Shown here: positions 47,107 to 54,862 of the stretch, one piece after another
Layout: each line of letters opens with the position of its first letter
How positions within the stretch are numbered: the stretch's first letter is position 1
Assembly: GCF_000830505.1 (NCBI RefSeq)
Contig: NZ_JXOK01000061.1
Location: 51,615-115,614, forward strand
From: Vibrio mytili
GTDB taxonomy: Bacteria; Pseudomonadota; Gammaproteobacteria; Enterobacterales; Vibrionaceae
DNA: 64,000 nucleotides
Direction: 5' to 3'
Notes under the pieces: model-generated
The model's database searches: none
What the model saw: the letters and a program-made list of their open reading frames with translations, nothing else
Told to the model about the DNA's origin: nothing
Made by a program: the position numbers and the translations under genes

Positions 47107-47124
47107 CTGTAATTAGAATTACAG
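47107..47124. promoter_or_regulatory. Perfect palindrome CTGTAATT-ag-AATTACAG upstream of the TPR/GGDEF pair
   Basis: 8+2+8 bp perfect symmetry, 25 bp before the ATG at 47082. A strong candidate operator; the protein that binds it is unknown. Confidence 0.5.
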
Positions 47125-47193
47125 TCAACTATCAGGTGCACATTAATACCGCATAACATCACCTCATATAAAACGTCTGGACAGTTCAGAGAG

Positions 47194-48699
47194 TTAGGAT
47201 AGAAGCTGTTTTATCGTCAAAGGAGCGTCAGTAACGTATAGCCTTTGTGCGGCGGTGAGACCTTCTTTATCTTGGTAGCACAAATTATGCCAAGCTCTGA
47301 AAATATCCAAAAGGGGTAAAATCCCTCCAGGTCTTAATTTGCGACGAGGTTCGTTTATAAAGCTTTCAAACAGAAGTTGGAAGCGGCTTTGATAAAACTC
47401 TACGTGATGTATTGTCGCCACATTGAGCCAAGCTTCAGGAGTATTGTTGTCCCCTGCAAGGTAACAGACACCTTTGTTTTTGGTACTTTCCTTATGCTCG
47501 TTGGAATCAATCTCTCCTGTACGTTGACTAGAAATAGCCCATCGATCTCGCCACCAACTCATGTAGGCGATGTCGATTTTCCCAAACGGTGCGCGGATGT
47601 CCCATCCAGGATCCTCTTCTACGTACATTAAATCGACGTTTTTTTGTCGGATGCGGTCAAGACAAACACTTAATGCAGCAGAGCGAAGTAGAGGATCTTG
47701 AGGTATGTAGATAGATACCCGCTTGTCTGAATCGCACATGTCCAAGACGTGTAAATAATGCGCATAAGATGTGTAAGGCGGGTAGATCAACGCTCCTTTG
47801 GATGGATAATTGAACGTACTGAGGTTTCCTAATGGGTCCTCTACATTGCCGCGAGCCAGAATGGTTTGGTATTTATGATCAATACGCTCACGAAGGTTGT
47901 TAGAAGGAACCGATAGCGGCTCGCTGGCTTCCGCCGTATATTCATGTGAGACAAAACGAGATACATCGTCGTAGGGATTATGATCAATCGAACCAACAGG
48001 CTCATCGGTTGATGAGTAATTCACGTGTTGGCAAAGAATATAACCAGAATGAGCCTCACCAGATACAATCCAATAGACGCCATTGTTACTTTTTGGCTGT
48101 AGAGCGATGTAATTGGACGAGAGTTCATATTGTTTCGCATGGTTCACCCAACGAGCGTCGATGGTGGCTAACTTTCGACGGCAACGACTGGCAATGTGAT
48201 CGACGTGATCATAAAAGGTTTTCGGATTAATACTTAGCTTGCGGCAGATCTCGCGTACCGAATAGCCGGTAAACAGCAAGCCCATTAGGTTCTCTTGAAA
48301 CTGAAGCTTGTTGTTGGCACCAGACCATTTATCAACAAACGTACTTTGACACGCTTTACATCGGTATCGCTGGCGATCACCACTATAGCCAAACGCGTGA
48401 TAGAGGTGTTTGTGGGTGTGGACTGAGAGTCCGAAGTTTTCACAGGCGTCATTTCGACACGCAGGCAGCCCGTCGCTATGGACCTGTCTTAAGCGATGAA
48501 GTTCGTTCACCACGTCTCGGTTGTTAAGTAAAGGGGGGAAAGCTCCACATTCACGGCATACCATCGCCGGACGCTTAGGGTTAGCATGTTGCAAAATATA
48601 ATACTTTGCATCACTCAATCCAAAGTTGTCACACGCCAATGTTTTACAAAAGTTGAGTTGTAACCCATCTGCGTCTTTTGGCAGTTTGCCGTTAGACAC
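47194..48699 (-). CDS. Transposase-derived protein with two zinc ribbons and a helix-turn-helix
   Basis: 501 residues. Two tandem zinc ribbons of the insertion-element type: Cys18-x4-Cys23 with Cys48-x2-Cys51, and Cys81-x4-Cys86 with Cys114-x2-Cys117. A helix-turn-helix follows ('LLFTGYSVREICRKLSINPKTFYDHVDHI', about 135-170). A region then resembles the start of a DDE transposase core ('ELSSNYIALQPKSNNGVYWIVSGEAHSGYI') but without an Asp at the expected first position. The rest is not recognised. No inverted repeats flank it. I read it as a domesticated transposase relative acting as a DNA-binding protein. It lies 68 bp downstream of deoD on the same strand. Confidence 0.7.
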   Translation of the reverse strand: MSNGKLPKDADGLQLNFCKTLACDNFGLSDAKYYILQHANPKRPAMVCRECGAFPPLLNNRDVVNELHRLRQVHSDGLPACRNDACENFGLSVHTHKHLYHAFGYSGDRQRYRCKACQSTFVDKWSGANNKLQFQENLMGLLFTGYSVREICRKLSINPKTFYDHVDHIASRCRRKLATIDARWVNHAKQYELSSNYIALQPKSNNGVYWIVSGEAHSGYILCQHVNYSSTDEPVGSIDHNPYDDVSRFVSHEYTAEASEPLSVPSNNLRERIDHKYQTILARGNVEDPLGNLSTFNYPSKGALIYPPYTSYAHYLHVLDMCDSDKRVSIYIPQDPLLRSAALSVCLDRIRQKNVDLMYVEEDPGWDIRAPFGKIDIAYMSWWRDRWAISSQRTGEIDSNEHKESTKNKGVCYLAGDNNTPEAWLNVATIHHVEFYQSRFQLLFESFINEPRRKLRPGGILPLLDIFRAWHNLCYQDKEGLTAAQRLYVTDAPLTIKQLLS

Positions 48700-48723
48700 G
48701 ATCGCCCCCTCTGGGTAATTCGG

Positions 48724-48746
48724 GCAGTCGGTCAGGCTCCGACTGC
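48724..48746 (-). terminator. Hairpin between deoD and the zinc-ribbon gene
   Basis: GCAGTCGG / CCGACTGC, an 8-bp perfect stem with 7-nt loop, 22 bp after the deoD stop. There is no T-run, so it may be a weak or Rho-assisted terminator. Confidence 0.4.
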
Positions 48747-48767
48747 GAATGGTTTAATCATTGCTTA

Positions 48768-49478
48768 TTAAATGTTGATTGCCGTTTCTAGTGCGACTTT
48801 CATCATGTCATTGAATGACTTTTGACGCTCTTCTGAACTCAGTTTCTCGCCGCGGATGATGTGGTCAGAAACCGTAAGGATGGTCAGTGCTTTTGCACCT
48901 AGATCCGCTGCGACACCGTAGATACCCGCCGCTTCCATATCAACACCAAGAATACCGAGTTTTTCCATCTTCTCGAAGATGTCTGCTTCAGGTGTGTAGA
49001 ATAGGTCCGCTGAAAATACGTTACCCACTTTTACAGGCACTTCTTGGCTGCGAGCTTGCTTGACCGCTTCTTCTAGCAGGCTGAAGTCAGCAATTGCTGC
49101 AAAGTCGTGGTTGTTGAAACGGATACGGTTCACTTTCGAGTCTGTAGAAGCACCCATACCAATCACAACGTCCATTAGATTAACGTCGTCACGTACTGCA
49201 CCACAGCTGCCAACACGGATAACATTTTTCACACCGTATTCAGCGATAAGCTCATGAACGTAAATGCAGCATGAAGGGATGCCCATACCATGGCCCATGA
49301 CAGAAACTTTTTTACCTTTGTAAGTACCTGTGTAGCCGAACATGTTGCGAACATCACAAACTTGTTTTACATCATCTAGAAAAGTTTCGGCAATGTATTT
49401 GGCACGCAAAGGGTCGCCTGGCATAAGAACGGTTTCAGCGAAATCACCTGGTTGTGCGTTGATGTGTGGGGTTGCCAT
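48768..49478 (-). CDS. deoD: Purine-nucleoside phosphorylase, DeoD type
   Basis: 236 residues, the usual length. '[29 protein letters not shown]' (phosphate-binding Gly20/Arg24 region), '[16 protein letters not shown]', '[25 protein letters not shown]' and '[30 protein letters not shown]' (catalytic Asp in S-D-H) are intact. It splits purine nucleosides to base and ribose-1-phosphate as a hexamer. No other deo genes adjoin it, so it is probably the second, stand-alone deoD of vibrios. Confidence 0.95.
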   Translation of the reverse strand: MATPHINAQPGDFAETVLMPGDPLRAKYIAETFLDDVKQVCDVRNMFGYTGTYKGKKVSVMGHGMGIPSCCIYVHELIAEYGVKNVIRVGSCGAVRDDVNLMDVVIGMGASTDSKVNRIRFNNHDFAAIADFSLLEEAVKQARSQEVPVKVGNVFSADLFYTPEADIFEKMEKLGILGVDMEAAGIYGVAADLGAKALTILTVSDHIIRGEKLSSEERQKSFNDMMKVALETAINI

Positions 49479-49868
49479 AAGTACTCTCCAAAGTTTTTTT
49501 TGATAAAACGTCTTAATTATACAACGTTGTTACCAATTCTGTTGAAATTGCTCGTTTTCGTTGAAGCAATAGTATCGGGATAGGTAGGACTTACTTGAGA
49601 GATTAGTCACAAAAAGCATTCATTTACCCAAGGTAAACGATATAGATAACTAAATATGTTGAAAGTAAAGGCGCAATCGATTTGCTTCCGGTTATTTTCA
49701 AGCTCACCGAATTAAATAATGGTTTATTGAAAACTTTTCTCCATCTTGATGATCGCCTTTGGCTACAACAGAGTAGAAGATTTAAATTGTACAGTTAATT
49801 TTCTTGTACAATTTTAAGTGACTTGCTATAAGTTATACATAAAATTCGTTTGTATAGGTTGGTGCGTT
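49479..49868. other. Gap holding the divergent deoD and DUF523/MerR/photolyase promoters
   Basis: 390 bp. The right half has the twin MerR-type boxes and a good promoter described separately. The left half, upstream of deoD, shows nothing I would name. Confidence 0.5.
49787..49856 (+). promoter_or_regulatory. Promoter with two MerR-type boxes for the DUF523-MerR-phrB operon
   Basis: Box 1 is TTGTACA-N11-TGTACAA (49787-49811). Box 2 is TATACA-N11-TGTATA (49834-49856), the same arrangement and spacing. A sigma-70-like promoter, TTGTAC (49804-49809), 17-bp spacer, TATAAG (49827-49832), has its -35 inside box 1 and its -10 just before box 2. Binding at either would block RNA polymerase. Confidence 0.65.
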
Positions 49869-50819
49869 ATGGATTCTTTAATCAAGGTCGGTATCAGTTC
49901 TTGTGTTTTGGGCGAACGAGTTCGTTTTGACTCTGGCCACAAAGTGAGTAATTTCGTCACGAAAGAACTCAGTCAATTTTTCGATTTTGTCTCTGTGTGT
50001 CCCGAGGTGGGGGTCGGAATGCCAGTTCCTAGGCCTACGATTCGTTTGATTTCTGATAATGAGCGAATTGCCTTAGTGGAAACAAAAAACCCTGAAAATG
50101 ATCATACCGACAACATGCTAGCTTACTCTGCGAATAAAGTAGATGAGCTTCAGAGTGAAGATTTATGTGGTTACATCGTTTGTGCCAAGTCACCGACCTG
50201 TGGCATGGAACGAGTCAAGGTGTATACCAAGCACAATGCATCTAAAGAAGGGGTTGGGCTATATACGCAAACCCTGATGAAAAAGATGCCGTGGCTACCC
50301 GTTGAAGAAGACGGTCGATTAAACGATCCTGTTCTTAAAGAAAATTTTATTACCCGAGTTTTCTGTCTCAAGGATTTCTATTCTTCAATGGACGGAGAGC
50401 CCACAAGAGGCAAAATTATAGATTTCCATTCCCGTTACAAATTAACGCTAATGGCCCACCATCCGGAATCGTATCGTTCTTTAGGGCGTCTAGTCGCCAA
50501 TGTCGCGGCGTATGACATAGAAGAGTTTTACCAAGAATACCGATTGGGCTTGATGAAGGCGCTAGGAAACCGAGCCAGTCGTAAAAATAACACCAATGTC
50601 TTAATGCATTTGCAAGGGTATTTTAAGCGTTCTTTAACGAAAGAGGAAAAGGAAGAATTGGCAACCGTGATTGACGATTATCGTATTGGTACGCTGCCTT
50701 TGCTTGCACCACTGACCTTAATTAAGCACTACCTCAATACTTACCCAGATGAGTATTTACAAAAACAAAAATTTTTAGATCCACATCCTCAGGAGATGAG
50801 ATTACGTTATGGCTTGTAA
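49869..50819 (+). CDS. DUF523 + DUF1722 (YbgA-type) protein
   Basis: 316 residues from the ATG at 49869; the frame continues upstream into the promoter boxes, so the later ATG is preferred. The N-terminal DUF523 (about 1-150) has 'KVGISSCVLGERVRFDSGHK' and 'CPEVGVGMPVPRPTIRL', with conserved cysteines including 'CAKSPTCGM'. The C-terminal DUF1722/YbgA (about 190-310) has 'YKLTLMAHHPESYRSLGRLVA' and 'NVLMHLQGYFKR'. Function is unproven; such genes are often beside photolyase. It overlaps the MerR gene by 11 bp. Confidence 0.9.
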   Translation: MDSLIKVGISSCVLGERVRFDSGHKVSNFVTKELSQFFDFVSVCPEVGVGMPVPRPTIRLISDNERIALVETKNPENDHTDNMLAYSANKVDELQSEDLCGYIVCAKSPTCGMERVKVYTKHNASKEGVGLYTQTLMKKMPWLPVEEDGRLNDPVLKENFITRVFCLKDFYSSMDGEPTRGKIIDFHSRYKLTLMAHHPESYRSLGRLVANVAAYDIEEFYQEYRLGLMKALGNRASRKNNTNVLMHLQGYFKRSLTKEEKEELATVIDDYRIGTLPLLAPLTLIKHYLNTYPDEYLQKQKFLDPHPQEMRLRYGL

Positions 50820-51610
50820 CTCTGAAGAAAAATATTACGCAATTCGAGATGTCTCTGAAATCACTGGCGTTAAGCTGTCACCTTAAGAGCCTGGCAAAGA
50901 CGATATAACCTTATTCAGCCTCAACGGACAGAGAAAGGGCATCGATTGTATGGTCAGCAGGATATTGACACGATTAAGGAGATTCAAGGCTGGCTGGCGA
51001 AAGGCGTTGCAATTGGCAAAGTTAAAGGGTTATTAGGGCAAACGAGTGATGTCGACATTGGGACTGAGACACCGCCGTTAGAAGAAGTGGGCGTGCTACT
51101 TTCGGCCTTAGCGACCTTAATCATGGCAAGACCGAGGCGCTAATGTCGTCGGTAATGAAGGAGTATCCACTCAATTTAGTTATCGAGCAGTTCATTATGC
51201 CTATTTTCGATGCGTTGGCGATGGTGAAGGGCCCGTTAAGAACCTTGCAACGCGGCCTTTTTCAAACTTGTCTGATCACTCGACTCGCTTTGGTTATTGA
51301 CTCAGAGAATAAAGCATCTTCCAAAGGAAAATGTTTACTGATCAGTTTCGAACAAACTCGCGAGTCGGAAAGTTGGATCCAAGCTGCAATGCTATGTGAA
51401 CAAGGGTATCACACGACCTTGATTGATAAAGTCGAAGACATATCGGGGTTGATTGAGCATCAGGTTCTTGAACGGTACCAGGTCGTTTATCTGTTTTCTA
51501 ACAAAGCACTTGCAGCAAAGCAACTTGACGTCTTAAAAGCGCTTCAGGCTAAGTTTCCACAGCGTATTCAATACTCTGACGTGATCGGAAAATTGCATTT
51601 TAATCAGTAA
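50809..51610 (+). pseudogene. MerR-family regulator broken by two -1 frameshifts
   Basis: From ATG 50809 the frame reads 'YYAIRDVSEITGVK' and then stops. Adding one C at 50875-50876 continues it as P-V-T-L-R-A-W-Q-R-R-Y, the classical MerR helix-turn-helix and wing ('HRLYGQQDI'). A second loss, of one A at 51119-51120, breaks the link to the C-terminal part. With both repaired the protein has 267 residues, typical of MlrA/LitR-like members with a C-terminal B12-binding-like or helical domain ('EQFIMPIFDALAMV', 'LLISFEQTRESESWIQAAML'). The remaining residues look fully conserved. It probably regulates its own operon and phrB through the boxes at 49787-49856. Confidence 0.85.
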
Positions 51611-51710
51611 ATTTTACTACTGAACATTCACTGTCATCTATCACAGTATCAACGGTCAACTTTGTTGCTGGGATTGTTGCGTATATTCACTTAAAAGTTA
51701 AGGAGAGAGC

Positions 51711-53141
51711 ATGGTACTGGTATGGTTCAGGCGGGACTTAAGAACGCTAGACCACACGGCATTAAATGCAGCTTTAGCGACAGGATTGCCCGTTGTGGCG
51801 TGTTTTATATCGACCCCAAAACAATGGGAGCAGCATCACATGGCTCCGATGCAAGCCGATCTTATCGCTCGTCGCTTAGAGATACTCAATAAAGAGTTAG
51901 CTGAACTTAATATTCCATTACTTTACCGTGAAGTGCCTAGCTTTGAAGAGTGTCCTGATGTGATTTGTCGCTGGTCACAACACATTGGTGCGACGCGTGT
52001 CATGGCCAATTTACATTATGAAGTTAATGAGCAAGCGCTTGACCACCAAACCTCTGAGAGGCTAAAGCAATATGACATTAGCTTTGAGGGTTTTCACGAC
52101 AAATGTGTGCACGCGCCAACGACGGTTTTGAACAAACAAGGGCTGTACTTTAAAGTTTTTACGCCGTTTAAACGCGCTTGGCTCCAACAATTTCAATTAC
52201 CTTCTGTTTCAAAGCCTCATGCTCAGGATGTCTTGCCGCAAGATATACTGAGCTTGATAGAGAGAGACACTCTTTTACCTGATTTCGATTTTAGTTATCC
52301 ACGAGAATCCAGTCAGCATTGGGTCGTCTCTACCCAGGATATCCTCAAACAATTGCGACAGTTTGCGCGGGAGCGTAGTGACGATTATCGAGTAGAAAGA
52401 GATTTCCCAGCCATTGAGGGGACTAGCCAGTTATCACCTTATTTGGCGATAGGCGCTTTGTCGCCTAGGCAATGTATCGCAAGGTTGTTTGCCGAAAACG
52501 ATCAAGCTGATCTGACTGAGGGTAAAGCAACCTGGTTAAGTGAGATCATCTGGCGAGAATTCTATCAGCACTTGTTGGTGTTTGAACCAAAACTCGTAAA
52601 AGGGAAAGGCTTTATCGATTGGGAAGACTGCATTCAGTGGTCATACGATGAGCAGGCATTTGAGCGCTGGAAAAATGGCGAAACAGGCTATCCGATAGTG
52701 GATGCAGCTATGCGCCAACTTAATCAAACAGGGTGGATGCATAATCGATTGCGCATGATCGTCGCGAGCTTTCTGACTAAAGACTTGCACATCGACTGGC
52801 GATGGGGAGAAGCCTATTTTATGAGCAAATTGGTTGATGGTGATTTTGCCGCGAACAACGGTGGGTGGCAATGGTCTGCGTCGACCGGCTGTGATGGCCA
52901 GCCTTACTTTCGGATATTTAATCCGATAAGCCAAGGTGAGAAGTTCGACGCTGATGGGCAGTTTGTTCGTTACTGGGTGCCAGAGATCAAGCAGGTCCCA
53001 AACAAGTTTATTCATAACCCGTGGAAATGGGAGCAATTTTCTTTACTGGATTATCACAAGCCGATGGTTGATCATAAGGCAGAAAGAGAGATAACCTTAC
53101 GTCTCTATAAAAGTGCCAAGGAATTAAGTGAAAATGCTTAG
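51711..53141 (+). CDS. phrB: Deoxyribodipyrimidine photolyase (class I)
   Basis: 476 residues. The N-terminal antenna domain starts 'VLVWFRRDLRTLDHTAL'. The FAD-binding C-terminal half has 'LSPYLAIGALSPRQC', 'IWREFYQHLL', 'GYPIVDAAMRQLNQTGWMHNRLRMIVASFLTKDLHIDWRWGE', 'LVDGDFAANNGGWQWSASTGCD' and 'YFRIFNPISQGEKFD'. All the usual cyclobutane-dimer photolyase and tryptophan-triad residues seem present. It repairs UV pyrimidine dimers using blue light. Gene order with DUF523/DUF1722 and MerR fits a light- or stress-inducible unit. The gap to the MerR gene is 100 bp. Confidence 0.95.
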   Translation: MVLVWFRRDLRTLDHTALNAALATGLPVVACFISTPKQWEQHHMAPMQADLIARRLEILNKELAELNIPLLYREVPSFEECPDVICRWSQHIGATRVMANLHYEVNEQALDHQTSERLKQYDISFEGFHDKCVHAPTTVLNKQGLYFKVFTPFKRAWLQQFQLPSVSKPHAQDVLPQDILSLIERDTLLPDFDFSYPRESSQHWVVSTQDILKQLRQFARERSDDYRVERDFPAIEGTSQLSPYLAIGALSPRQCIARLFAENDQADLTEGKATWLSEIIWREFYQHLLVFEPKLVKGKGFIDWEDCIQWSYDEQAFERWKNGETGYPIVDAAMRQLNQTGWMHNRLRMIVASFLTKDLHIDWRWGEAYFMSKLVDGDFAANNGGWQWSASTGCDGQPYFRIFNPISQGEKFDADGQFVRYWVPEIKQVPNKFIHNPWKWEQFSLLDYHKPMVDHKAEREITLRLYKSAKELSENA

Positions 53142-54060
53142 CAGAAAGCGATCGATGAGTTTCGCGAAACGAACCCTTTTAGCTATCTCTTTGACTTTAG
53201 CGAGTGGAGTGTCGTTTGCAAAAATGTATCCCTTGCCAAAAGATGAGAGCCGTATAATCGGTCGCTTTGAAACCCACGTTGTACAAGAAGGCGAGACGAT
53301 GGCAAACATCGCCAAGCGTTATGAAGTGGGAATGCTCGCACTCATGGCTGCAAATAAAGGTGTTGATCCCTTTCTGCCTCAAGAAGGCTATGTGTTGACG
53401 ATACCTTCTCAGCTTATCCTACCTAATGTTTCCCATCGAGGCATTGTTATCAATTTGGCGGAACTGCGTTTGTATTACTTCCCCGCGGGTGAAGACGTGG
53501 TACACGTCTTTCCAGTTGGAATTGGACGTATTGGACGTGATACGCCAGTGATGGAAACGAGTGTCAGCCAAAAACGCCCGAACCCAACGTGGACACCGCC
53601 AGCTTCAATTCGTGCTGAATACAGAGCCAAGGGTATTGATCTTCCGGCTGTGGTGCAGTCTGGGCCTGATAACCCTCTGGGGATGTTTGCACTTCGTTTA
53701 GCCTATGGCAACGGAGAGTATTTGATTCATGGTACGAACAAAGACTTTGGTATCGGTATGCGAGTCAGTGCCGGATGTATTCGTATGAACCCAGAAGACA
53801 TCGAATGGCTGTTTGACAAGGTCAACCGTGGCGAAAAGGTGAGGGTCATCAACCAACCAATCAAAGTATCACTTGAACCAGATAGAAGTGTTTTCGTCGA
53901 AGCTCATGAACCTTTAACTCGCAGCAATGGCAAGAAAGATCATCTAGAAGTACCTAAAGAATTAGAATGGTGGCTTTCTGAGTTTGGAATGAAGGATAGT
54001 AAGGCGAAAGCAGTGATCGCTGCTCAGAATGGCGTTCCTGTAGAAATAACCGCGCCGTAA
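53128..54060 (+). CDS. Periplasmic L,D-transpeptidase with LysM
   Basis: 310 residues from a GTG at 53128 (AAGGA 5 bp upstream), overlapping phrB by 14 bp; ATG at 53134 or 53155 is also possible. A signal peptide ends near 'GVSFAKM' (residues ~28-34). A LysM domain ('HVVQEGETMANIAKRYEVGMLALMAANKGVDPFLPQEGYVLTIP', about 50-94) precedes a YkuD domain with 'YLIHGTNKDFGIGMRVSAGCIRMNPEDIEWLF' (catalytic His and Cys). It should attach Lpp to, or crosslink, peptidoglycan. That fits the lpp gene immediately downstream, convergent to it. Confidence 0.9.
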   Translation: MKMLSRKRSMSFAKRTLLAISLTLASGVSFAKMYPLPKDESRIIGRFETHVVQEGETMANIAKRYEVGMLALMAANKGVDPFLPQEGYVLTIPSQLILPNVSHRGIVINLAELRLYYFPAGEDVVHVFPVGIGRIGRDTPVMETSVSQKRPNPTWTPPASIRAEYRAKGIDLPAVVQSGPDNPLGMFALRLAYGNGEYLIHGTNKDFGIGMRVSAGCIRMNPEDIEWLFDKVNRGEKVRVINQPIKVSLEPDRSVFVEAHEPLTRSNGKKDHLEVPKELEWWLSEFGMKDSKAKAVIAAQNGVPVEITAP

Positions 54061-54109
54061 GGCGCGGCATTACACTTTATATTATTTAGCAAACTTATTT
54101 GAGTAAATA

Positions 54110-54364
54110 TTACTTAGTGTAAGATTGAGCGATGTTGTCGATACGCTCGTTAGCACGTGCTGCTTCTTCTTGAGCTGACATAGCTGCATCTTTAGACATT
54201 TGAACGTCAGATTGAAGAGACTGTACATCTTGGCTCAATTGGCTAACTTGGTTGCTTAGTTCATCTAGTTTAGCTGCGTTTGCTGTTACCGCATCATCAG
54301 AAGAAGCACAACCGGCTAGTAAAAGTACTGAAGTTGCAGCAGCTGCGATCAACGTTTTGTTCAT
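54110..54364 (-). CDS. lpp: Major outer-membrane lipoprotein (Braun-type)
   Basis: 84 residues from the ATG at 54364, with AGGAGT upstream; the frame is open a little further but without a ribosome site. A lipoprotein signal ends in LAGC (Cys19). The mature part is a heptad-repeat coiled coil ('AKLDELSNQVSQLSQDVQSLQSDVQMSKDAAMSAQEEAARANERID') ending in Lys, the residue that L,D-transpeptidases join to peptidoglycan. Codon use is highly biased to preferred codons, consistent with great abundance. It faces an L,D-transpeptidase gene, a functional partner. Confidence 0.93.
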   Translation of the reverse strand: MNKTLIAAAATSVLLLAGCASSDDAVTANAAKLDELSNQVSQLSQDVQSLQSDVQMSKDAAMSAQEEAARANERIDNIAQSYTK

Positions 54365-54862
54365 GTAAGAACTCCTTGCTTTGAGTGAAAGTATCGCTCC
54401 ATAGCTCTTGTACACCAGGGGGCGATGTTACGTATGTATACATCCTATCAGTACATGATGTAGCAAAAGTCAAAAAAATCCAAGAATTTCATGGAGTACC
54501 TGACTTTAACTTTTACATGAGTCTAACACAAGAGCGATGTCGCTCTATGATTTCTCTCACAACAGTGCTTATAGCAAGCTCTTTGCTACGTACCTGATAT
54601 CAATAATTTAGACGAAATTGACGCAAATGAAAGTTTCTGTCACTAAATAAGTGCAATATCCTACTCAAATTCACCCACCTATGATTTGGAAATGATGACT
54701 TTAGTTTAGTCAACGTGGGAGTATTTGAGGAATTAGTTTGTACGATCTCTATCTATACTCCTATGATCTGCGGTATTATACCGCGCTTTATCTGCCACTG
54801 GCGTTAGAGCAGATATAACATGACAGAGCGCTTAGACGCTGACTGATTTATTGGAGAAGACT
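54365..54862. other. Divergent leader region lpp / DEAD-box helicase with stem-loops
   Basis: About 500 bp. Close to the helicase start there are three consecutive hairpins: GCGGTAT-t-ATACCGC (54770-54784), TATCTGC-N13-GCAGATA (54789-54815) and AGCG-N6-CGCT (54827-54840). Another short stem AGAGCG/CGCTCT is at 54531. No gene is seen. Confidence 0.55.

Noticed and set aside
47194..48699. Active insertion sequence
   Set aside because: No terminal inverted repeats, target duplication or intact DDE motif were visible around the zinc-ribbon gene.
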